In this document: positions 34,832 through 42,792 of the stretch, in pieces
How positions within the stretch are numbered: position 1 is the stretch's first letter
Layout: each line of letters begins with the position of its first letter
Source of the DNA: Nocardia arthritidis NBRC 100137
GTDB taxonomy: Bacteria; Actinomycetota; Actinomycetes; Mycobacteriales; Mycobacteriaceae
Direction of reading: 5' to 3'
Length of the DNA: 64,000 nucleotides
NCBI RefSeq assembly: GCF_001612765.1
Contig: NZ_BDBB01000034.1
Location: 38,615-102,614, forward strand
The notes under the pieces: model-generated
Database searches by the model: none
What the model was told of the DNA's origin: nothing
The model's input: only the letters and a program-made list of their open reading frames with translations
Made by a program: the position numbers and the translations under genes

Positions 34832-36877
34832 TCAGCACTTCGGCGTGCGCGGAGTGCACAAAGGCAGCAGGTTCATGCGGGCCGGGGTTTCCGTGACGGG
34901 CGGCGGCGGGGGAACCGCCTCGGTGGTGAGCACAGGAGCTCGGGGAGGTTGCACAGCGCCGCCGGTGGGCGTCGAGCAGGAGGCGGCCAGTATCCAGATC
35001 GTGCCGATGACCAGCACGATCAGCGCCACCGCGCCGATCTGTTGCGAGCGGTGGCCGCGTGACTTCGATTTCTCGGAGGTGCGACCGGGGATCCGCGCGG
35101 ACAGGGCGGTTATCTGCTCGCGAACCGGGACCCGTGGACGGCGCTCGAGCACAGCCGTCGGCGTGGGTCGGCGCAGTGGCTCGGGTGCGGGGGTGGGCGT
35201 TGACCATGATGTGGGCCGGCTCGGCGGAGGCGCCTGCACCGGACGTGGGCGCCGGGGCCGGTCGGCGACGGGCTCGATCCACGACGACCAGTTGTCCGTG
35301 AAGGACGACGGTGCGGGCGCCGATCGCGCGTCAGGAGCGAATTCCTCATCGTCGGGCGGGAACTCGGAGTCGGTTCGTTCCATCGTGTTGGACTCGGCAG
35401 TGGCGGGCCGTGTCGACGGCCCGAATCCGGTGGTGAAACGTCCCGGCGCATCGGCGTACGGCTCGGCGAGTTCCTCCCGCGCGGGCTTCGCCGCGAGTCG
35501 GCCTTCGAACCGAGGCGGCTGCGCGTGCTCGTCCGAAAGCACATTGGAATCGAGCGGCGGCGCATCCGAAAGAGACGATGCGGACCGGTGATCGTCTTTC
35601 CGAGCGTACAGATCGGCATGAGTTGTCGGGTCCGACGGCGCGGGATGCGATTCGGGCTCCGGCGCGAGGTATTCCGGCGCGAAGGGATCCACTTGGGCGG
35701 ATTGCGCCTGCGCAGCTATGGGGACAGGTGCCTGCGGGGAATGCGACTCTGACGCGGTCACCTTCTGGCTGCCGCCTGGCACATCCATGTACTCGAGTGA
35801 CTGCCGAGCCGTCGACGACGCCCCTTGGGCTCGCTGTGCGCTTTCGGCACTGGCCCGCGTCGACGGCACGAACTCCGAGCTCTCGCGCTCCTCGACATCC
35901 TGGGCGGGGCGCGCCTGCGCGGCCACGGTTCCCGAGGCGTCGGTCTGCTCCAGCGCAGGCATCGCGGACTGCGACGCAGGCGACTGATCTGCCTCCGGGA
36001 CTTGCTGATAGACCTCATCTGCCTCGTCACCGTTTTCGGTGGTTCGCGTCGAGCCGGATTCGCTGAGTCGCGCAGTATCCGGATCGACGGCGTGCGGCTC
36101 GGGCACGGCATCAACCTGTGGCGCGTTCGAACCAGCCGACACGTCGTCGGTGTCGGAATCTTCGCTGGACGTCCTACCCTCGAGCTCAGGAGTCTTCCGC
36201 GTGACGCTCTCCAGCGCCGCCAGCGTCCCGGCCCGCAACTTCTGCTCCGGCGGGAAGCCGTCCGCCGCCAAGTCGTCGACGGTGACTTGGTCGCCCAGAT
36301 TCAAGTCGGTGAGCAGGGCGTGCGTGCGTTCGGCGGTCCAGATGAGCTTGCGGCTCGCGGTGCGGTGGAACCAGGCGCGCAGGTCGGCCTGCCCGGCTCC
36401 GAGCACCACTGCGCACCCGCGCCTGCGTGACTCGATGTTCAGCGTGAGGTTCGAGTCCTTCGGCGGCACCACGACGATCAGGCCGTCGACGAAGGCTTCC
36501 GCGTTGTGCTTGCGCACCAGTGCCTTCAAGTTGAAGACGTTGTTCGTCACCTGGTCGAACGGGCTGCTGTCGCGGTCGCGCACGTGGATCGGGTCGCCCG
36601 CGTAGCCGGACAGCCGCCAGCGGCCGTTGGCCTGCACCGACAGGACACCGCTCGTCGCCTCCGGGACGGTGCCCTTGACCTCGACGACGACCGCGGCTCT
36701 GGGGGTGATCACCACCAGATCGGCTTCTTGCGTTTCGTCTCTGCGCTCGCGGTCGGGTAGGTAACACCCCGAGATCGCGAGTCCCACAATGACGTACTGG
36801 CCGGTCCAACTCCGCATCCAGTCGAGCACGCGCTGTTCGGATCGCGGCGCCGTCGTTCGTTCATTGATGACCAACAT
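34832..36877 (-). CDS. NERD-domain (nuclease-related) protein with long disordered linker and C-terminal membrane anchor
   Basis: 681 residues from the ATG at 36877 (GGAGG seven bases upstream). Residues 1-130 carry a NERD domain: ERTTAPRSEQRVLDWM, then EADLVVITPRAAVVVEVKG, where the Asp and E-V-K resemble the PD-(D/E)XK nuclease core. Residues about 210-600 are low-complexity, rich in Glu, Ser, Pro and Ala, and probably unstructured. One hydrophobic helix follows (about 614-633, IGAVALIVLVIGTIWILAAS), then a short Pro-rich tail with two Cys. The NERD domain would be cytoplasmic and the tail outside. Function is unknown; NERD proteins occur in defence and DNA-processing contexts. Confidence 0.78.
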   Translation of the reverse strand: MLVINERTTAPRSEQRVLDWMRSWTGQYVIVGLAISGCYLPDRERRDETQEADLVVITPRAAVVVEVKGTVPEATSGVLSVQANGRWRLSGYAGDPIHVRDRDSSPFDQVTNNVFNLKALVRKHNAEAFVDGLIVVVPPKDSNLTLNIESRRRGCAVVLGAGQADLRAWFHRTASRKLIWTAERTHALLTDLNLGDQVTVDDLAADGFPPEQKLRAGTLAALESVTRKTPELEGRTSSEDSDTDDVSAGSNAPQVDAVPEPHAVDPDTARLSESGSTRTTENGDEADEVYQQVPEADQSPASQSAMPALEQTDASGTVAAQARPAQDVEERESSEFVPSTRASAESAQRAQGASSTARQSLEYMDVPGGSQKVTASESHSPQAPVPIAAQAQSAQVDPFAPEYLAPEPESHPAPSDPTTHADLYARKDDHRSASSLSDAPPLDSNVLSDEHAQPPRFEGRLAAKPAREELAEPYADAPGRFTTGFGPSTRPATAESNTMERTDSEFPPDDEEFAPDARSAPAPSSFTDNWSSWIEPVADRPRRPRPVQAPPPSRPTSWSTPTPAPEPLRRPTPTAVLERRPRVPVREQITALSARIPGRTSEKSKSRGHRSQQIGAVALIVLVIGTIWILAASCSTPTGGAVQPPRAPVLTTEAVPPPPPVTETPARMNLLPLCTPRTPKC

Positions 36878-37074
36878 CGGCGGCCTCCATCGCCGTCCCA
36901 CACCATCGACCACCCAACGGTATGCGCCGGGCCTTCCGGCACAAAATCGAAAGGCACTGGAACAGCACGGTATTGGCAGCACAAGGGCATGCGGACTGCG
37001 GCGTGTGGGCAGCACCACACTCGTGGGCCGTCCGCCGATCTACTCAGGCGCCGATCTACTCGGGCGGCACACGT

Positions 37075-38100
37075 TCAGACCCCGACCGCCTCTTCGATCT
37101 CTTCCTCAGCCGCGCGTTCCGTGACGGGCACCGCCTCCGTGCGGGCCGACGTGCGGAGCCTGCGCTCGTAGCCGCCCGCCACCAGGACCAGTCCCGCGCC
37201 GGCCGCCAGCCACAGCACCAAGCTCAACACCCGGTTACCGAACCCCGCACCGCCGTCGAAGTACAGCAGGGTGCGCGCGCCCTCGACGAAACCCGCTCCA
37301 TTCCAGAAGGAATGCAGCGCGCCGAAGAAATCGTTCTGCAGCCACGGTCCGTACACGCCGCCCGATGTCGTGAAGTTGAGCATCACGAAAAGCACCATCA
37401 TCGTCAGCGTGGTCCAGCGCCGTAAGAAGGTGTGCAACCCGATGCCCACCGCGAGAATCCCTGCTGAATACAGCCATGACATCGCCCAGACGGCGGCGTA
37501 GTCGTGGTCGACCACATGGAAGACCGGCCCGGCGACACCGAGGCCGATAACGCTCACCGCCAGCGATGTGACCAGGCCCAGCAGTGCGCGCAGGCCCATG
37601 CTCAGTCCCGCCCCGGCCGCGCCGATCGCCGCGACGCTGCCGTAGGAGCCGATGCTCAATGCCACCAGCAGGAAGAACAGGCCCTGCGCGGTCGGATCGC
37701 CGGTACCCGGCGGAGCGATATCGGTGACCTCGACCGGCGCCCCTTGCTGGGCGGCGATTCGGCCGAAGACAGCCTCGGCCGCCATCGCGGTGGTGTCGGA
37801 ACCGGCTTTCGCGACCAGCGCTTCGTGCGATTCCGGCACATAGGCACCGGCCAGCGTCCGCTCGCGCAACTGCCCTACCGCCTCGACGCGGCCGGGCAGG
37901 GTGACAACCTCGAGTGCGTCTCCAGCGCGGTCCTTCAGTGTCTGCGCCAGCACCTTGACCTGCGGCGTATCACCCACGATGGCCACCTTCAGGTGATTGG
38001 GCTCGGGCTGGTGGAACGCGCCCAGATACGCCAGTGCCATGCCGAGGCACATCAGCAGTGGGGTGAGCAGATGCGCGGCGACATGTCGAAGTTGATGCAT
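37075..38100 (-). CDS. DUF3533/ABC-2-permease-like membrane protein (YhgE/Pip type)
   Basis: 341 residues. One N-terminal transmembrane helix (LLTPLLMCLGMALAYLG), an extracytoplasmic domain of about 130 residues, then five to six transmembrane helices (GLFFLLVALSIGSYGSVAAIG, ALLGLVTSLAVSVIGLGVAG and others) and a charged C-terminal tail. This is the layout of DUF3533/YhgE proteins. I choose the ATG at 38100. It is divergent from a marR gene; overlapping palindromes in between imply that MarR controls it. An efflux or export function is plausible but unproven. Confidence 0.78.
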   Translation of the reverse strand: MHQLRHVAAHLLTPLLMCLGMALAYLGAFHQPEPNHLKVAIVGDTPQVKVLAQTLKDRAGDALEVVTLPGRVEAVGQLRERTLAGAYVPESHEALVAKAGSDTTAMAAEAVFGRIAAQQGAPVEVTDIAPPGTGDPTAQGLFFLLVALSIGSYGSVAAIGAAGAGLSMGLRALLGLVTSLAVSVIGLGVAGPVFHVVDHDYAAVWAMSWLYSAGILAVGIGLHTFLRRWTTLTMMVLFVMLNFTTSGGVYGPWLQNDFFGALHSFWNGAGFVEGARTLLYFDGGAGFGNRVLSLVLWLAAGAGLVLVAGGYERRLRTSARTEAVPVTERAAEEEIEEAVGV

Positions 38101-38127
38101 GCGAAGACTTCCCAGAAGGTTGGTAAA

Positions 38128-38155
38128 TACAACTATCGTAGTTGTACTATACAAC
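38128..38155. promoter_or_regulatory. Two overlapping palindromes, probable MarR operator
   Basis: TACAACTATCGTAGTTGTA (38128-38146) is a perfect inverted repeat around TCG. It overlaps a second one, GTTGTACTATACAAC (38141-38155), around CTA. They end just before the marR ATG at 38157 and lie 28 bases from the divergent membrane gene, so one bound dimer pair could repress both. ACAAC/GTTGT half-sites are shared between the two. Confidence 0.75.
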
Positions 38156-38156
38156 C

Positions 38157-38600
38157 ATGCGGCAGACTTCAGCATCCCCCACTCGCTCGACCGCGATCCG
38201 AACGATCCAGCGCGAACTCACCGCATTCGCCCGCCGGGCCCGCGGCCGGGCCGCCGAGCTACATCCGGAACTGCCGCTGGTGGCGTCGAGCATTCTGGAC
38301 CTGGTCATCGAGCGTGAGGGCTGCCTGGCCACAGAACTGGCCGGACACTTCCTGCTGGACAAATCCACGGTGAGCCGACAGGTGGCGGCGCTGGAACGGC
38401 TCGGTTATCTCACCCGGGAGGTCGATCCAGCCAACCGCCGCAACCACATCCTGCGCGCTACCCCCGCTGGGCAGCGAATCGCACGGGAGGCCGAACAGCG
38501 CCGCCGGGAGGCGTTCGCCGAACGGTTCCGCGACTGGGACGACGAGGACCTCGCCGAGCTCGCCGGGTACCTGGTCCGCTACAACGCGGCGGACGACTGA
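38157..38600 (+). CDS. MarR-family transcriptional regulator
   Basis: 147 residues with a winged helix-turn-helix: REGCLATELAGHFLLDKSTVSRQVAALERLGYL, then the wing REVDPANRRNHILRATPAGQ. It should bind as a dimer to the palindromes just upstream of its own start and of the divergent DUF3533-type gene. I choose the ATG at 38157 (MRQTSAS) rather than an ATG at 38142, because the latter lies inside the operator. The inducer is unknown. Confidence 0.9.
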   Translation: MRQTSASPTRSTAIRTIQRELTAFARRARGRAAELHPELPLVASSILDLVIEREGCLATELAGHFLLDKSTVSRQVAALERLGYLTREVDPANRRNHILRATPAGQRIAREAEQRRREAFAERFRDWDDEDLAELAGYLVRYNAADD

Positions 38601-38673
38601 TCGTCATACCACCGACGCAGCAGCGGCCGTGGACCGAACGGGCCGAGATCCGGCAAACGCGAGCAAGACCTCC

Positions 38674-39315
38674 TCACCCTCGCAGCGCCGAAGCCAGAGC
38701 CGGATCCACCGAGAACGCTATGGCGATCAACGATTCGACCAGCAGGTCGATCAACTCGGCACGGGAGATGGGTTCGGAGCGCAGCCAGGTGAGCGTGGAC
38801 TCCTCGACGAACGCGATCCACCCGCGCATGGCGAGCATGAGGCGGGGGTGGTCGGACTCGGAGACGGGCACCGGCGTTTCGGCGAGGATGATGCCGATGA
38901 TGGCGTCGCGGGTCTGGTCGACCAGCGGAGCCAGCTCGGGGCTGACGCTGGTGGGCCCGCGCAGAAGCGCGAGGTAGGACGTGCGGTTCTCGGTGACGTA
39001 CTCGATGTAGCGCTCGATGGAGTCGCGCAGCATCTCGAACAGACCGAGCGAGCGGTCCGGGATTACGCGCTCGAGCAGTTCGGCGTTGGCGTGTCGCACG
39101 ATCGCCAGCTGGAAATCCTGCTTGGTCGGGAAGTAGTGGAACAGCAGCCCGCGGGAGATGCCGGCCTGGGCGGCGATCTCGCTGACGGAGATGTCGTCGA
39201 TGGAACGCTCGCCGAGCATCTTGGCGCCCAGGGTGATCAGCTGCTCGCGGCGCTCGTCGGGGCTGAGCCGCGTGCGCTTGGGGGCATCTCCCTGAGTTCT
39301 GGTCACCCGGGACAT
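38674..39315 (-). CDS. TetR-family transcriptional regulator of the BVMO cluster
   Basis: 213 residues. The N-terminal HTH (RREQLITLGAKMLGERSIDDISVSEIAAQAGISRGLLFHYFPTKQDF) is typical TetR; the C-terminal part is a helical ligand-binding domain. It is divergent from the BVMO-SDR-esterase-FadD15 operon, and an inverted repeat (39329-39347) lies between. It probably represses that operon and releases on binding a lipid or ketone ligand. An in-frame GTG at 39306 is an alternative start. Confidence 0.9.
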   Translation of the reverse strand: MSRVTRTQGDAPKRTRLSPDERREQLITLGAKMLGERSIDDISVSEIAAQAGISRGLLFHYFPTKQDFQLAIVRHANAELLERVIPDRSLGLFEMLRDSIERYIEYVTENRTSYLALLRGPTSVSPELAPLVDQTRDAIIGIILAETPVPVSESDHPRLMLAMRGWIAFVEESTLTWLRSEPISRAELIDLLVESLIAIAFSVDPALASALRG

Positions 39316-39328
39316 CCTACTGAACGGA

Positions 39329-39347
39329 AGTCAATACACTGTTGACT
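39329..39347. promoter_or_regulatory. Inverted repeat, probable TetR operator
   Basis: AGTCAA (39329-39334) and TTGACT (39342-39347), separated by seven bases, are perfect complements. The right half is also the -35 hexamer of the BVMO promoter, so a bound regulator would block RNA polymerase. Confidence 0.65.
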
Positions 39348-39370
39348 CGTGCTCAATAGCACCGTAGGCT
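39342..39370 (+). promoter_or_regulatory. Sigma-70-type promoter of the BVMO operon
   Basis: TTGACT (39342-39347), a 17-base spacer, and TAGGCT (39365-39370). A transcript starting about seven bases downstream would begin at or next to the ATG at 39378, so the mRNA is probably leaderless. There is no Shine-Dalgarno sequence before the gene, which agrees. Confidence 0.7.
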
Positions 39371-39377
39371 CGATTAC

Positions 39378-40907
39378 ATGAGTCGCAAGGTTACAGACAA
39401 AGCTGTCGCCGGCCGACCCACGCGCCACGCCAGGACGATCATCATCGGCAGCGGGTTCGCGGGTCTGGGTCTGGCCATCCGGCTGACCCAGCAGGGTCGC
39501 AACGACTTTCTCGTGCTCGAACGCGGCAGCGATGTCGGCGGCACCTGGCGCGACAACACCTACCCCGGCGCGGCCTGCGACGTTCCTTCGCACCTGTACT
39601 CGTACTCGTTCGCGCTGAACCCGGACTGGTCGCGGTCGTTCTCCAAGCAGGGCGAGATCCAGCAGTACATCCAGGACGTGTCCGAGCGCTACGACGTGCG
39701 CGACAAGCACATCTTCGACTGCGACGTGACCAGCGCCCGCTGGAACACCGAGACCGCGGTGTGGGAGATCGAGTCGAGCAAGGGCAGCTTCACGGCCGAT
39801 ACGGTGGTCTCGGCGGTCGGCGCGCTGTGTGAGCCCGCGCTGCCGGACATCAAAGGCATCAACGAGTTCGAAGGCGAGATCTTCCACTCCGCCCGCTGGA
39901 ATCACGACGCCGATCTCACCGGTAAGCGGGTCGCCATCATCGGCACCGGCGCCTCGGCCATCCAGATCGTGCCCGCCATCGCTCCGAAGGTCGGCCACCT
40001 GGATGTCTACCAGCGCACCGCGCCCTGGCTGCTGCCGCGCCTGGACCGCCCGTACACGAAGGCCGAGCGACTCGCCTTCAAGCACGTGCCGGGCCTGCAG
40101 CGACTATCCCGCGCGGCCATCTACGCCGCGCGCGAGACCCAGGTGGTCGGCCTGGCCAAGCTTCCGGCCCTGATGCAGCTGTTCGAGGCGATCGCGAAGG
40201 CGAAACTGCGCTACGAGATTCGTGATCCGCAGTTGCGCGCCAAGGTCACGCCGAACTTCCGGATCGGCTGCAAGCGCATGCTGATCTCCAACGACTACTA
40301 CCCCGCGCTGACGCGCCCCGACGTCGACGTGGTCACCGACGGCATCGCCGAGGTGCGCGCGAACTCGATCGTCACCGAGGACGGCACCGAGCGCGAGATC
40401 GACGCGCTGATCGTGGCGACCGGCTTCCACGTCACCGACTCGCCGACCTACGAGACGATCTTCGGCCGCGACGGGCGCACGCTGTCGGAGGTGTTCGACG
40501 AGATCGGCCAGCAGGGCTACAAGGGCTGCACGATCGCGAACTTCCCCAATATGTTCTTCCTGCTCGGCCCGAACGTCGGCCTCGGGCACACCTCGATGGT
40601 GTACATGATCGAATCGCAGATCAACTACGTTGCCGACGCGCTGGCTACCATCGACCGCCTCGACCTGCGTACCGTGGAAGTGCGCCGCGACGTGCAGGAT
40701 GCCTACAACAAGGACTTGCAGGCGAAGCTGGCAGGCAGTGTCTGGCTGACCGGCGGGTGCTCGAGCTGGTACCTGGACAAGCACGGCAACAACACCACGT
40801 TGTGGCCGGACTTCACCTTCGAATTCCGTCGCCTGACCAAGACATTCGACGTGTCGGCGTACGACATCTCCATTTCCCGAACCGATGTGAAAGCAGTGGC
40901 ATCGTGA
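39378..40907 (+). CDS. FAD-dependent Baeyer-Villiger monooxygenase (MymA/EthA-like)
   Basis: 509 residues. FAD-binding GxGxxG in IIGSGFAGLGLAIRL, a second nucleotide site for NADPH (IIGTGASAIQIVP), and the BVMO fingerprint FEGEIFHSARW (FxGxxxHxxxW) between them. These enzymes insert oxygen next to a ketone to give an ester or lactone, or oxygenate sulfur or nitrogen. It starts at the ATG at 39378 with no ribosome binding site, consistent with a leaderless message. The stop overlaps the SDR start. The gene order BVMO, dehydrogenase, esterase, acyl-CoA ligase recalls the mycobacterial mymA operon for modifying lipids under acid stress. Confidence 0.92.
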   Translation: MSRKVTDKAVAGRPTRHARTIIIGSGFAGLGLAIRLTQQGRNDFLVLERGSDVGGTWRDNTYPGAACDVPSHLYSYSFALNPDWSRSFSKQGEIQQYIQDVSERYDVRDKHIFDCDVTSARWNTETAVWEIESSKGSFTADTVVSAVGALCEPALPDIKGINEFEGEIFHSARWNHDADLTGKRVAIIGTGASAIQIVPAIAPKVGHLDVYQRTAPWLLPRLDRPYTKAERLAFKHVPGLQRLSRAAIYAARETQVVGLAKLPALMQLFEAIAKAKLRYEIRDPQLRAKVTPNFRIGCKRMLISNDYYPALTRPDVDVVTDGIAEVRANSIVTEDGTEREIDALIVATGFHVTDSPTYETIFGRDGRTLSEVFDEIGQQGYKGCTIANFPNMFFLLGPNVGLGHTSMVYMIESQINYVADALATIDRLDLRTVEVRRDVQDAYNKDLQAKLAGSVWLTGGCSSWYLDKHGNNTTLWPDFTFEFRRLTKTFDVSAYDISISRTDVKAVAS

Positions 40908-41734
40908 GCAATGACGCTTACTTCAAGAACAAGGTCTGTGTGATCACCGGAGCGGGCTCCGGGATCGGCCGTGCGCTGGCGGAGAACCTGGCCCGGCGCG
41001 GCGCCCATCTGGCGCTGTCGGATATCGACGTCGACGGCCTCGCCGAGACCACGCGCCGCTGCGAGCAGCTCGGCGCGCGGGTCAAGTCCGACCGGCTGAA
41101 CGTGGTCGAACGCGAAGCGGTGATCCTCTACGCCGACGCGGTGAAAGCGCACTTCGGCACCGTGCACCAGGTCTACAACAACGCGGGCATCGCCCACCAC
41201 GGCGAGATCATCCGCTCGGAGTACAAGGACTTCGAGCGCGTGATGGACGTCGACTTCTGGGGCGTCGTCAACGGCACCAAGGCGTTCCTGCCGATGGTGA
41301 TCGAGTCCGGCGACGGCCACATCGTCAACGTGTCCAGCCTCTTCGGACTCATCGCGATCCCCGGCCAGAGCGCCTACAACGCGGCGAAGTTCGCGGTGCG
41401 CGGTTTCACCGAGTCGCTGCGCCAGGAGATGCTGGTGGCCCGGCATCCGGTCAAGGTCACCTGCGTGCATCCCGGCGGCATCAAGACCGCGGTCGCGCGC
41501 AACGCCACCTACGCCGAGGGCATCGACAGCAAGTCGGCCGCCTCGATGTTCGACAAGAAGCTGGCCATCCACACCCCCGAGATGGCGGCGCAGACCATCA
41601 CCGAGGGCGTGCGCAAAGGACACGGCCGCGTGCTGATCGGCTGGGAGGCCAAGCTGCTGGATCTGTTCGTCCGGGTGACCGCCTCGGGCTACCAGCGGAT
41701 CGCGGCCAACGTCGAACGCCGTTTCCTGCCCTGA
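40904..41734 (+). CDS. Short-chain dehydrogenase/reductase
   Basis: 276 residues. The NAD(P)-binding TGAGSGIG, NNAG, and the catalytic Ser-Tyr-Lys set (VSSLFGL; SAYNAAKFA) are all visible. It should interconvert an alcohol and a ketone, which fits the neighbouring Baeyer-Villiger enzyme. The GTG at 40904 overlaps the BVMO stop (GTGA), so the two are translationally coupled. Homologues in the mymA-type cluster (SadH) are annotated as acyl dehydrogenases. Confidence 0.93.
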   Translation: MSNDAYFKNKVCVITGAGSGIGRALAENLARRGAHLALSDIDVDGLAETTRRCEQLGARVKSDRLNVVEREAVILYADAVKAHFGTVHQVYNNAGIAHHGEIIRSEYKDFERVMDVDFWGVVNGTKAFLPMVIESGDGHIVNVSSLFGLIAIPGQSAYNAAKFAVRGFTESLRQEMLVARHPVKVTCVHPGGIKTAVARNATYAEGIDSKSAASMFDKKLAIHTPEMAAQTITEGVRKGHGRVLIGWEAKLLDLFVRVTASGYQRIAANVERRFLP

Positions 41735-41756
41735 GCCGGGATTCGAGGAACGACGA

Positions 41757-42674
41757 ATGCGCGACATCGACCTTCCGCTGCCCCTGGCCCGAGCGGTACT
41801 GAATCCGATCTTCCGAGTGACGCTGAACAAGCGATTGCCGTTCACGATGCAGCGCAGGCTGCTCGACGTGAGTTCGCGGGCGCAGTTGTTGCCCGCCGGC
41901 GCCGTCGTGCAGCCCCTGCGCCTGGGCGGCAGGCCCGCCGAGCGGATCGGCTTCGCGGACACCTCCGAGCACGGCGCGGTCCTCTACCTGCACGGAGGCG
42001 GATACGCGGTCGGCTCGCCTGCGACACACCGCTCGCTGGCGGCCCGGCTGGCGCGCGACACCGGCTGCGCGGTCTACGTGCTGGACTACCGGCTGGCGCC
42101 GGAGCACCCCTTCCCCGCGGCACTCGAGGACGCCGAAGCGGCGTTCCTGGAACTCGTGGCGAGTTCGGGCCTGCGGCCGGATCAGATCGCCGTCTCCGGT
42201 GATTCCGCGGGCGGCGGACTGTCGCTCGCGCTCGCGCAGCGCCTGATCGCCCGGCACGGGCAGACCCCCGCCGCGCTCGGCTTGATCGCCCCCTGGGCCG
42301 ACCCCAACGAGATCCCGGAGCGGGAACGCGATCTGGTGATCAACAAGCCCTGGTCCCGAGCCTGCGCGGCCGCCTACCTGGGCGACGGCGACGGGGCCGA
42401 CCCGGCCTACGCCCCGCTGACCGGTGAACTGCGCGGCCTGCCGCCCACCTATGTGCAGGTGGACGTCAGCGAGTTGCTGCACCGCCAGTGCGTCGCGCTG
42501 GTCGCCGCCCTGCGCGATGCGGGCGTACACGTCCGCTTCACCGAGAGCAAGGGCTTGTGGCACGTCGCTCAGCTGCAGGCCGCGCTGGCCGGGCCGGCGG
42601 CGGCCGCGCTGCGCGAACTCGCGGAGTTCCTGCGCGAAGCCATTCAACCAGCGGACCTGCGCGAACTAGGATGA
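41757..42674 (+). CDS. Alpha/beta hydrolase of the hormone-sensitive-lipase family (Lip-type esterase)
   Basis: 305 residues. Oxyanion-hole motif HGGGYAVGS and nucleophile motif GDSAGGGL are the HSL-family signature; the catalytic His is probably in GLWHVAQL. It would hydrolyse esters, such as those made by the BVMO two genes upstream. It begins at an ATG 22 bases after the SDR stop and is part of the same operon. LipR of the mymA cluster is the closest functional parallel by context. Confidence 0.92.
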   Translation: MRDIDLPLPLARAVLNPIFRVTLNKRLPFTMQRRLLDVSSRAQLLPAGAVVQPLRLGGRPAERIGFADTSEHGAVLYLHGGGYAVGSPATHRSLAARLARDTGCAVYVLDYRLAPEHPFPAALEDAEAAFLELVASSGLRPDQIAVSGDSAGGGLSLALAQRLIARHGQTPAALGLIAPWADPNEIPERERDLVINKPWSRACAAAYLGDGDGADPAYAPLTGELRGLPPTYVQVDVSELLHRQCVALVAALRDAGVHVRFTESKGLWHVAQLQAALAGPAAAALRELAEFLREAIQPADLRELG

Positions 42675-42792
42675 AACCCGAGCGGGTCCCCAGCCTGCGG
42701 TGATGTACGGAGGCGATTCCGGTGGTCGACCTCACGGCCTTGGCGCGCGTGTCGTAGATTACTGGCGAGTAAACCCACGTGGAAGGGCACTG

